Of a stretch of 64,000 nt of DNA, positions 28,341 to 37,324 are shown piece after piece (position 1 is the first letter of the stretch; each line of letters opens with the position of its first letter). The notes under the pieces are model-generated. The model worked only from the letters and a program-made list of their open reading frames with translations. It searched no databases and was not told the DNA's origin. Source of the stretch: Smittium mucronatum (lineage: Eukaryota > Kickxellomycota > Harpellomycetes > Harpellales > Legeriomycetaceae); NCBI GenBank assembly GCA_001953115.1, contig LSSL01000764.1, forward strand, positions 1 to 64,000. The letters run 5' to 3'. The position numbers and the translations under genes were made by a program.

Positions 28341-29294
28341 GGAATCAGAAAAATTGAAATATATATTAAAAAAAAAATAATCTAATGGTAAAAACTATTT
28401 TATCATTATTTTTTTGCTATTACTAATGGGTCTGATATTTGCTAAAAGTTTTTCATTATCCATCTTAAAATTCTGTGACATTAAAAAAGAGAAAAATAAT
28501 AGCTTTCATCTTGGTTTACAAGGTTTCGTATATGTTAGTGATTTTTTTTTAAAGAAGCTGTTTCTAAAAGTGTTCATTTCATTTGATAAATCAAGAAATT
28601 TCAATTCTTTGCTGTTTTATAGACTATAATTACTTATTACCTCGATCAAATGTGAATTGGGATGGATCTATGTGGTTGAAGTTTTCGCAATTCATTGACC
28701 AGCTTCAAAGGTTTATTTATACAAATTTTTTAAATTTGGTTTACCGACCAAATTATGAGCGGATATTGTAGTTGATATTTTAACACCTTTATCCTCAGAT
28801 TATTTTCTCCATATCACAATGGAAAGTTAAGAAGTTACGAAAAACAGATTACTTTTTGGGGGATGAAGGTGGGGGCAGGGGTATCTAAGTCAGGAAGTGT
28901 AAGTTCATTTTATTATTAAGGGCTCGACAAGTGCACAAGTAGACCTCTTTTCCAATTATAATTTACTGCTAGCCCGGTCAAAACATGATTTTGGAAATTA
29001 CATATCAAAAGATACTTTATAAGCGGTTTGTCGAATGAAGAGTAGCTTAGAAAAAGGGAATATTTTAACACGGTTTAGATTTTTAGTGATTTCGGGATTC
29101 AAAATGATTGATTGCACATAAATATTATTTTAACTAAATTGGTGGGCGTCTAATTAAGAGACATAAGCAAATATGGTGTGGCATAAAAGTGAGGGTTTGT
29201 AATATAAAAAAGGAGTACCCATCACAGGATTAAAAAAATGAAAAGATAGTATAGCCTGCAAAGAGAGCAAGTATAGAAAATGAAAATAAAATCA

Positions 29295-30984
29295 TTAGTA
29301 TTCAGCATCGGCATCGGCATCAGCTTCAACATCAGGTTCCTGATAGTCATTAAAATCGTCTTCAACAGAAGCTTGTTGGTATTGCATATATTCGTTAATC
29401 AGATCATTGAGGTTAGACTCAGCCTCAGTAAACTCCATTTCATCCATGCCCTCCTCAGTATACCAATGCAAAAACGCTCGGCGTCTAAACAAGGTAGAGA
29501 ATTGTTCTTGGATTCTAGCAAAAAGAGCCTGAATGGCGGTGTTGTTTCCTATGAAAGTTCCGGAGAACTCCATGCCAGTAGGAGGAACATCGCATACGGC
29601 AATCTGGGTACTGTTAGGTATCCAGTCGACAAACAAGTCACTATTTTTTACTTGATAGCTTTTGGCTGTTTCTTCAGCCTGTTGAACTGATATATCACCG
29701 CGGAAGATGGCTGCGCACGTTAGATATCTACCATGGCGAGGATCAGCGGCAACCATCATATTTTTACTGTCAAACATCTGTTCAAGAAGTTCAAAAGCAT
29801 TGATGTTTCTATAAGAGAACATAGCACTGGATTGGAGGGGAGCAAACCCAGTCATGAAAAAGTGCAAGCGGGGAAATGGGACCAAATTTACGGCAAGCTT
29901 TCTTAAGTCGGCGTTTAATTGGCCGGGGAATCTTAGAGACGTGGTAACACCAGACATTACTCTAGAGATCAATTGATTAAGATCGTTGTATTCAGGATTT
30001 TCAATCTTGAGGGTTTTCATGGTGATATCATATAAAGCTTCGTTGTCAAAAGTGAAGGTCAAGTCGGAATTTTCAACAAGGTGATGCATAGATAATACGG
30101 CATTGTAAGGTTCAACAACAGTATCAGACACTTTAGGAGATGGGAGTACGCTGTAGGTAGCCATCATTCTATCAGGATATTCTTCTCTCAGTTTTTGGGT
30201 AAAGAGAGATCCCATACCAGAGCCGGTTCCACCACCTATGGAATGGACAATCTGAAAACCGGACAATTGATCGCATTTCTCTACCTCTTTTCTAGCAATC
30301 TCCATAGCACCATCTATAAGCTCGGCACCCTCTGTGTAATAACCTTTTGCCCAATTGTTACCAGCCCCAGTAAGACCAGATATAAAGTTATCAGGACGGT
30401 ATAGTTTTCCAAATTCAGACTGCTTAATGGAATCCAAGACACCATTTTCCAAATCAACCAAAATAGCTCTAAAGTTACAGAATATACCATAGAGATTAGA
30501 AATGGTAATTGTGAAAATGGAGAGAGTAGAATATGAATTGATAAAAAAAATAGGACAAATTTTTTTTGAGAACTAACCTTGGTACGTATTTATTGTTATT
30601 AGCTACGTCAAAGTACACGTTTATTCGATCAATCTGGTTTCTGTTATTACCGATATATACTCCGTCAGAATTAAGGCCGTGTTCCAAAGATATCATCTCC
30701 CAGAAATTGTTACCAATCTAGAATAATATTTTGTAGGGAACACTTAGCTCAACATTTTGAGGTATTGTAATTTTGAAAATATAGAATAAGTAGTGAGAAA
30801 TTACCTGGTTGCCGCATTGGCCTGGTTTAGGAAGTAAATTAGATTCCGAGAAGAAAATCAAGTAAATAGCGAATTTGAATAAGAATTTGTTTGAAGTGAT
30901 ATTAATGCAAACCCAAAAGTATGTTTATGTATAGAAAAGGGTGATAATATGCTTACCTAACTGTACACTAAGAATTTCTCTCAT
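29295..30984 (-). CDS. Beta-tubulin, four exons
   Basis: GTP-binding subunit of the microtubule alpha/beta heterodimer. Exons on the minus strand are 30,984-30,957, 30,821-30,805 (a 17-nt microexon), 30,717-30,578 and 30,468-29,295. Introns are 135, 87 and 109 nt, all GT-AG, with donors GTAAGC, GTAATT and GTTAGT. Joined, they encode 452 residues, close to the family's usual 445-450, starting MREI (the conserved beta-tubulin start) and running through QCGNQ across the first two junctions. The G-box GGGTGSGMG (residues 140-148) and the '[16 protein letters not shown]' segment are intact and identify the beta type. Odd points are Ser6, Tyr167, Leu198 and Ser239 at positions usually His, Phe, Glu and Cys, and a C-terminal tail with an Asp-Ala repeat ending in Glu-Tyr. 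Microtubule function is expected. Whether it is the only beta-tubulin is unknown. Confidence 0.95.
29298..29327 (-). repeat. Hexamer repeat encoding the Asp-Ala tail of beta-tubulin
   Basis: On the plus strand this reads as GCATCG/GCATCA units, giving alternating Ala and Asp at the extreme C-terminus before Glu-Tyr. Such repeats can change length by slippage. Confidence 0.7.
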
Positions 30985-31779
30985 TATCCGCGTTTAGCTT
31001 CTTAAGGGGAGAAAGAGTTGGGGATGGAATAAATCTTGTACAGTAAGTTTAGGTTTAATAGTTAGAGAGGTATATGGTAAGGAAGTTCGATAAAAAATAT
31101 AATATTACCTCAGGAATCGAAAGGGACAGACAAGAAAAGGACGCGAGATATACCTATTCTTTAAAGAGTAAAAGATGGAAATAAGACTGTGTTAGAGTTT
31201 GTATTTAGAGTGGGGCATAAAGCAATAGTGGCTACAATTCTGATGGAAGGGCAACAATCAGAATAAACAAATCAAAATCAACAGATCTCGCTAGTATTTT
31301 GCCAGCAAAAAAAACTAAACTTTATATTTTTCTCCTGTGTGATTAGCTAACCGGTTATCAATTATTGCATATGTTTGGTTTATCTTGCAATTTAACTGGC
31401 ACATCTTCAATAATGTATTCTGCTACGCCGTCTGAGCTTCACAAATGGTCGCGCTTTGAGAAATTAGTGAAATGTTTAATCCATCAACATTCAAAAGGCT
31501 ATTCATATTCTGATTTGCTGGGCTTTGGTCAGACCACTATCAGCCAATTATAATAAACCAATGGAATGTAATTCTGTTTATTTGGAGCATAAACCAGCAC
31601 AATCATTGAATATAAATAATATTAAAATTATACCTATTGGCCATAGGCCCTAAGGGTGTCATTCATGTATAACTCCTATTTGTTTTAAATTATTCCCTTT
31701 TTTTCAAATAGATCTCAAGTGTCTAGTAAATAGTATGAATTGGGAATAGGGAATGAATTTTAGTTTCTACTGAGTTCAA

Positions 31780-31816
31780 CTGTATACCATTTTTGTGCCC
31801 TGGATTTCTGAAAGGG
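31780..31816 (-). mobile_element. TTAA-type element end, family 1-like
   Basis: 'CATTTTTGTGCCCTGG' followed by TCTGAAAGGG is the inverse of the CCCTTTCAG...GGCACAAAAATGG pattern of family 1 ends. The adjacent tetranucleotide is TTTC rather than TTAA. No partner end was defined. Confidence 0.4.
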
Positions 31817-32264
31817 TTTCTGATTACGTTTTAGGGTCTAGACTCATCTTAAGGCCTAGTTGGTTTCAGTCGGCCAGTTATTTTTTTATATATCATTTAC
31901 AGCCAATGGTTTGGTTTTATATACAACCACACGTAAAATAATATTTTATTGGTTAGAAATTTTAGGGCTGTGCACAAAAATGTCACAGAATTTTTGGATT
32001 TTTTTAAGGCTAAATTCTATTGGCAAATAATTGCATTCAATTTTTTGATAATAAACGACTTTGGTGCCCAGACTAAGGATATAATTGGATTAATTTTCCT
32101 CATCACAAACATAAACTAACATTTTTTATGAAGCTGGTTGTATTAACCAATAATTATCTTTTTGTTTTTTTTTGATGGAATCCAATAATAGTAATTTAAG
32201 CCATGAGGCGTTATGATTGTTGAATTTTCAATAAGCTTGAGGATACTTATTTGGCCATATACTT

Positions 32265-32300
32265 TTAACCCTCTGCAGGCAAAAGAACAAGTTCATTTAA
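32265..32300 (+). mobile_element. Possible TTAA-type element end
   Basis: TTAA (32,265-32,268) followed by CCCTCTGCAGGCAAAAG. It has the target and CCCT start of the other elements, but the following bases differ, so it may be another family. Confidence 0.3.
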
Positions 32301-32963
32301 GTCTATTTTTTTATAAAAATCAAAATCTATAAGAACAATGGATTTTAATGCGCAATAATATAACATAATTTTTCGAAAAAAGACAAATTTCATTGAGTTT
32401 ATTATATCAATTTATATCTAAATGAAACCCAATTTTTGTATAGTGTGCTTATGCTAGGAGGTATAAATTTATCCTGCTTAGAATAGCAAATTTTCAAAAC
32501 TGGTTTGTAAATCCTTTATCTTTGAATAGGGTCTTTCAAATAATCAACTAATTAGCGATCTTGAAATGTATAACTGGTAATCTTTACATCAACGATGTTG
32601 TCTGTGCCAGTGATCATCCACAAAATGGCCGACAACTATTGTATTTTTCGGATTTTGGGGGACATTTCTATTCAGGCAGATCATTGGCCTTTTTCAAAAC
32701 TGCCTATAAAAAAAAATTGAAGTTGTTTAATTTTCTTCGGGTTGGAAGAGAAAATATATCTCAATTTTGGGACAGAAACCAAATTTAATCTCAAATCTGC
32801 AGATACAATTGGAGCATATTTATATACCATCAAATTGAAAAACAATACAATTTATCAAGATTCCAGAGTGTTTTGCACACATCCTGAAAGTTTTAATAAA
32901 AATATAACTGTGTAGTCAAATGAACTTCTGTAAAAAAAATAGAAATTACTCAGGCCGGAGCTT

Positions 32964-34169
32964 TTACAACTTGTTAGGGATGAGCATACGATATACAGCA
33001 TTGGCGTATCCCCAACTGCTTTGCACCCCAAATCCTGAATGGCCATAATTATGAACAACATTGAGACTTTTTCCAGTGATAGATCCTATAGTCGTATCGC
33101 GTTCCAGTCTTACTCCCCCGTGCCTACCCGGTCTAAATCCTACTTTAACAGCCAAAACTTTCTTTCTAAGCTCCTCTATTAAGTCTGAGCCTGGAGAAGC
33201 ATCAAGCCCCAGCTCAGGTGTAAGCTTAAGGGTATCTTTGAGAATATCTGATGTTATCTGAGTATCTTCCTGGGTATCAGTAACGTTAGGTATATGAGTG
33301 CCTCCCAAGACAACGGTCCCATCCCCTCTAGGTATGACGTAGCGCATATATTTTCCGCCCAGCCTAGTAACTGTACGCTTAACGCTGGGAGCATAAACTA
33401 TTACAACTTGCCCTCTTATAGGATACATTTCGGAATCATTCACGTCAGTTAAAGTAGCACTTCCAAGCGCTGAGCAATTTATTATTGTGAAATCCCGATG
33501 GTTGTCTAGCATTTCAAAAGCTACCTTTTCGAGCTCCCCCAAGCTGGAAACCTTAGCACTTTTGAACTGACCACCGGCAGAGATAAACTCTTTGTAAAGA
33601 TAATAAAGATAAACAGGTATGTTAACAACAAAAGTGTCATACTCAGCAGCTAGTTCAACTCCACTGATCATGTCGGAATGTTCGGTTTTTGACCTTTTGA
33701 TGTTTAAATTACTAGCGTAATCGAAAAACCAAGGCTTTTCTTCTGGGGCCTCATTATAATAGTCCAAACCTCGCAATTTAGTGACGAACGGGGTCCCCAT
33801 ATAAGATATTCCAGATCTATGTAGCTCTGAAAATCTTCCGAAAGTTTCCAATTCGCATTGCTGCAAAAAGTAATCGGAATTTGAAGCTAATGACCTCCAA
33901 TGAGCACCTGAGTACGGAGTCGCCATATTAAGGGCTGGGACTTTGGCTTGATCGTAGAATTTAAATTTCCCATTTTTTGTTTCTATAACTTTAGTTGGTT
34001 CCTGCAAATTATTTGGAGGCAGAACAACAAATTCTGAAACCAACACAACTTGGTATAGGCCGGACTGTTGCAGTACTAGAGCTGTTGAAAGTCCCACCAC
34101 ACCGGCACCTAGAACAACCACTTGTCTTTTTCCCCCGTCCAAACTGCCTTCGCTTCTCATACTTGACAT
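32964..34169 (-). CDS. D-amino-acid oxidase family flavoenzyme
   Basis: FAD-dependent oxidase that converts D-amino acids to 2-oxo acids, ammonia and hydrogen peroxide. The single-exon 401-residue protein has an N-terminal dinucleotide-binding fold VVVLGAGVVGLSTAL (residues 17-31, glycines 21, 23, 26). A C-terminal family signature, VVHNYGHSGFG, spans residues 371-381 and is followed by GYA. GFRPGRHGGVRLE (344-356) holds Arg346, which corresponds to the substrate carboxylate-binding arginine of the family, and MRYVIPR supplies a likely active-site tyrosine. Sequence alone does not tell D-amino-acid from D-aspartate specificity. The protein ends NKL, which only loosely resembles a peroxisomal PTS1 signal. 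The family is often peroxisomal, so location is open. No neighbour suggests a pathway. Length is slightly above the usual 340-370. Confidence 0.9.
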   Translation of the reverse strand: MSSMRSEGSLDGGKRQVVVLGAGVVGLSTALVLQQSGLYQVVLVSEFVVLPPNNLQEPTKVIETKNGKFKFYDQAKVPALNMATPYSGAHWRSLASNSDYFLQQCELETFGRFSELHRSGISYMGTPFVTKLRGLDYYNEAPEEKPWFFDYASNLNIKRSKTEHSDMISGVELAAEYDTFVVNIPVYLYYLYKEFISAGGQFKSAKVSSLGELEKVAFEMLDNHRDFTIINCSALGSATLTDVNDSEMYPIRGQVVIVYAPSVKRTVTRLGGKYMRYVIPRGDGTVVLGGTHIPNVTDTQEDTQITSDILKDTLKLTPELGLDASPGSDLIEELRKKVLAVKVGFRPGRHGGVRLERDTTIGSITGKSLNVVHNYGHSGFGVQSSWGYANAVYRMLIPNKL

Positions 34170-34369
34170 GTTTCCCTCCTTTTTTTGGATATTTGTCTAA
34201 ACCATTCCACACTTGCTTAAGTATCCTATATACTGGTGGAAAAAAAAACAATTTGATGAGGTTCTTTCTATATCCGAATCCAAACTACTCCCTTATATGC
34301 TATCAACTTTCTGTCTTTATCTTAACCACCTGAACTCTCCAGTAAATTAATGTGTTTCAAGGGTTTTAA

Positions 34370-34545
34370 CTCTTTCGCACCTGGTAGACTATTTCTCACC
34401 GTTATTCATGACCAATATTTATGCCACTTTGATCTCTATACAAACAAACTTGTGTTATATTGGTTAATTTGTTGCAAGTGAATAATTTATTTATTTAAAA
34501 TTCAACAAATTGGAGTACGCTGCACATACTGATAAAAAATTATTA
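34370..34545 (+). mobile_element. TTAA-type miniature element, family 2 (right end decayed)
   Basis: TTAA (34,366-34,369) precedes CTCTTTCGCACC. Internal similarity to the inverted 55.0 kb copy is clear: 'CCAATATTTATGC', a CAAACTTGTGTTATATTGG-like middle, and 'CAAATTGGAGTAC-GCACA' near the right. The right terminus is no longer recognisable, so the end coordinate is approximate. Confidence 0.6.
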
Positions 34546-34898
34546 ATAAAGATGCTATCATCACAGAGTTATATTATTGGTCGTTTCTTTTCTCCCATAT
34601 GCTACAAATTTAAATAGGGCTGATAATTTGTGCTAATCCCTTTCCCCCTCCCGGGCCTACAAATTCTTCGAGCTTCTATTTGTGAAATATTTTGTTTTCT
34701 GGAAAGTGAAATAAAACCAATGCGATTATAGGCGTAATATTAAATTAAACTAGCTTATTTACAAAAAACTGAGTAATGTTTTAGTTATGTCGATTTTAAA
34801 AGGGTTAAATATCCGATTGCCTTGTTTAACTTTTATTGGAGCCGAATCTTATTCTTATTTTCGTTTCACAGATTTTAAGCATAAGATAACGCCATTAT

Positions 34899-34975
34899 CC
34901 CTTTCAGGGGCAATGGTACAAAAAATGGCTTTCACTTTTTGCTCAATGTTTTCATTAGGCTAATATTTACTGCAT
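34899..34975 (+). mobile_element. TTAA-type miniature element, family 1 (left part only)
   Basis: TTAT then CCCTTTCAGGGGCAATGG, followed by 'TACAAAAAATGGCTTTCA' and 'GCTCAATGTT'. This matches the inverted 54.7 kb copy with few differences over about 60 nt. Similarity is lost afterwards and no right end is visible. Confidence 0.65.
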
Positions 34976-35164
34976 GCCTATGGATAAATGGTGCAATCTA
35001 CATGCCGAAATACCCCTCCTCCCTGAAATTGCTTCAAGTGGGATCGGTGATTGAGGTGACATAAAGTCATGGACTAAACTTACTGCTAAAAAAGTATCGT
35101 GTTACTATTGGTCTCCTGGGCCAAATCCTAAATTTAATAGAATTGATAAAAATCATGTTCTCTC

Positions 35165-35375
35165 TCAAACGTGGAGTCTTATCTACATGGTTATCTTACG
35201 ATGAAATTCCAAGCAATGAAGTACGCCTGTATGTCGAAAGTTGAGCTTGTGTGTAGAAAGCATCCCAGATTATACGGAACAGGCCGACTTATCCTTTTTC
35301 GAGATGGAAATTATCTCGAATTGCTGTCATCCAAGTCTCTGCACACCATCCCTACCATTTCCAACCAAAAATAAT
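35165..35375 (+). repeat. Dispersed repeat, diverged copy (reverse relative to the 60-kb copies)
   Basis: By eye it aligns to the reverse complement of 60.13-60.35 kb. Shared blocks include 'CAAACGTGG', 'TTTCGAGATGG' and a 'CGCTGTCCTCC'-like stretch. The conceptual translation keeps 'LFRDG', 'L-LSS-SL' and 'NQ' in both places. Boundaries are approximate. It could be a fragment of a retroelement, but no domain is recognisable. Confidence 0.5.
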
Positions 35376-35773
35376 ATATATATGTGTATAATTTTAGTTT
35401 AATACAATTTGAAAATTATGCAAATTTTGCCCTTACACTACTGCAAGGTATTTCACTCCTACGATGTTGGATCTGAAAATACCGAATATAATGCATGTAT
35501 ATAATGTCCAAATATACTAGTTAAATATTAAATAACTTGTCGCTGGTTGGTTATTAGAGAGTAAATTTTATCTTTTTATGTTTTTGAATTTCTAGCTTTG
35601 TGTATGGGACTGCCGGTGCGGCAAAGTAGATTTAAATGTTAAAATTTTCGAATTTTTTTCTATTTTTAAGATTCATTTTTATGACTTTTTATTAAGTTTA
35701 AAATAAATTTTATATTCAAAATCAATAGTAAAGAAAGTGTATCTGACACCCAATTCAACGATCGAGTATTAAA

Positions 35774-35798
35774 CCCCCCCCCCCCCCCCCCCCCCCCC
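35774..35798. repeat. Poly-C tract (25 nt) bordering the gap
   Basis: Twenty-five C run directly into the N stretch. It is likely the cause or product of an assembly break. Confidence 0.9.
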
Positions 35799-36370
35799 NN
35801 NNNNNNNNNNNNNNNNNNNNNNNNNNNNNNNNNNNNNNNNNNNNNNNNNNNNNNNNNNNNNNNNNNNNNNNNNNNNNNNNNNNNNNNNNNNNNNNNNNNN
35901 NNNNNNNNNNNNNNNNNNNNNNNNNNNNNNNNNNNNNNNNNNNNNNNNNNNNNNNNNNNNNNNNNNNNNNNNNNNNNNNNNNNNNNNNNNNNNNNNNNNN
36001 NNNNNNNNNNNNNNNNNNNNNNNNNNNNNNNNNNNNNNNNNNNNNNNNNNNNNNNNNNNNNNNNNNNNNNNNNNNNNNNNNNNNNNNNNNNNNNNNNNNN
36101 NNNNNNNNNNNNNNNNNNNNNNNNNNNNNNNNNNNNNNNNNNNNNNNNNNNNNNNNNNNNNNNNNNNNNNNNNNNNNNNNNNNNNNNNNNNNNNNNNNNN
36201 NNNNNNNNNNNNNNNNNNNNNNNNNNNNNNNNNNNNNNNNNNNNNNNNNNNNNNNNNNNNNNNNNNNNNNNNNNNNNNNNNNNNNNNNNNNNNNNNNNNN
36301 NNNNNNNNNNNNNNNNNNNNNNNNNNNNNNNNNNNNNNNNNNNNNNNNNNNNNNNNNNNNNNNNNNNNNN
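35799..36370. other. Assembly gap (572 N)
   Basis: Undetermined bases flanked on both sides by poly-C. Open frames read through it are meaningless. Confidence 1.
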
Positions 36371-36372
36371 AA

Positions 36373-36390
36373 CCCCCCCCCCCCCCCCCC
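36373..36390. repeat. Poly-C tract (18 nt) bordering the gap
   Basis: Two A follow the N stretch, then 18 C. It mirrors the C run on the other side of the gap and is in the same orientation. Confidence 0.9.
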
Positions 36391-36833
36391 AAATTTTTAC
36401 TCACTAAAATCGCGTATTATACAAATAATCATAAAAAATGAGCCCTTTTATTTAAATAATGACTGTAAGCTTCATATTGATTGCTACCAAAAATTGATTA
36501 AAAGAAAAAATCTGAGATAAAATACAAAAATAGGATCCGAAGTATTTTTTTTCTCGTTTTTTTGACATTTAAATTTTTAATTTATAAACAAAAATATGTT
36601 TTAAAACCCTATTATTTCGTTTTAAAAAAACATTAAGCCACAATAAAAATATTTTCAGTGGTTTAAATAATTTAATATTGACTAAAATATATCGAAAATT
36701 AAAAGAAATTAAAAGCTTATCTGAGATAATTCGATAAATATTTTCATTAAATTATACATATATTTTTGAAATAAATTTATTTTAGATTTAATATAAAGTA
36801 TCTTGAAAAAAATCCAAAAAATTTAATCGCTCA

Positions 36834-36844
36834 CCCCCCCCCCC
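36834..36844. repeat. Poly-C tract (11 nt)
   Basis: Eleven C followed by a CT-rich stretch (TCATCTTCCTCTCTCT) in AT-rich DNA. Confidence 0.8.
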
Positions 36845-37065
36845 TCATCTTCCTCTCTCTAGATTTTCAGAAGCTTCTACATCGAGGAAATCGGTGCAAG
36901 GTTTTAGCTAAATACTTTTTACATTTTATTTAACCCCTTTTAATGTTATTGTATCTTAATAATTGGTAAAATGAAATGCTACCTATTAAAAATAGCTAAA
37001 TTACTTGGTAATTATTTTTATTTCGATATTCTTTTTCTAAAAAAAGAAACTTGGAGCTTAGATAA

Positions 37066-37076
37066 CCCCCCCCCCC
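37066..37076. repeat. Poly-C tract (11 nt)
   Basis: Eleven C, about 220 nt after the previous tract. Confidence 0.8.
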
Positions 37077-37293
37077 AAACAATATATCATTTTTCCTGAA
37101 AAAAATCCTTGTTTAGATTTTTTTTTCTCGGTTACTACAAACTCTCAATCCTGTGTAATAGTATATTTTTAGCTGTAAAAATAATGAATTTATTTCTTCA
37201 TACTTTATTTTATATCCATGGGATTCTTCTCTAAATTCTATCTTTTTTTTATATATTACTGCTACATATTCTTTTTATATTCTACAAACCCCA

Positions 37294-37320
<27 letters not shown>
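37294..37320. repeat. (AT)n microsatellite
   Basis: Uninterrupted AT alternation of about 27 nt. Confidence 0.9.

Positions 37321-37324
<4 letters not shown>

Larger units (their letters stand above)
15687..29294. other. AT desert without recognisable genes
   Basis: More than 13 kb of A/T-dominated sequence in which no open frame passes about 71 codons and none has a recognisable motif. It contains homopolymer A and T runs, an 11-nt poly-C tract (24,750-24,760), a perfect 20-bp palindrome (28,281-28,300) and a short tandem of ATCAAAA-like units next to it. No complete TTAA-type miniature element was seen inside. I saw no tRNA or rRNA. Confidence 0.65.
30985..32963. other. Intergenic region between D-amino-acid oxidase and beta-tubulin
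   Basis: It holds the beta-tubulin 5' flank, the 3' flank of the oxidase gene, and at least two TTAA-type element ends (near 31,816 and 32,269). Two open frames of 62 and 75 codons (31,365-31,553 and 32,561-32,788, both +) have no recognisable motif. I do not call them genes. Confidence 0.5.
34170..35773. other. Repeat nest upstream of the oxidase gene, up to the assembly gap
   Basis: About 1.6 kb with no gene. It contains a family 2 miniature element, a truncated family 1 element and a diverged copy of the dispersed repeat also found at 60 kb. The stretch next to 34,170 must also hold the oxidase promoter. The region ends in a 25-nt poly-C run at the gap. Confidence 0.55.

Noticed and set aside
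29280..29690. 136-codon plus-strand open frame
   Set aside because: It is antisense to the well-supported last exon of beta-tubulin.
31365..31553. 62-codon plus-strand frame, possibly an exon
   Set aside because: Some runs look protein-like, but there is no start context, splice partner or family match.
33995..34333. 112-codon plus-strand frame and an 80-codon minus-strand frame around the oxidase start
   Set aside because: Both overlap the N-terminal coding part of the D-amino-acid oxidase in other frames and have no motif.
35769..36404. 211-codon open frame across the gap
   Set aside because: It consists of undetermined bases plus poly-C translated as glycine. It is not a gene.
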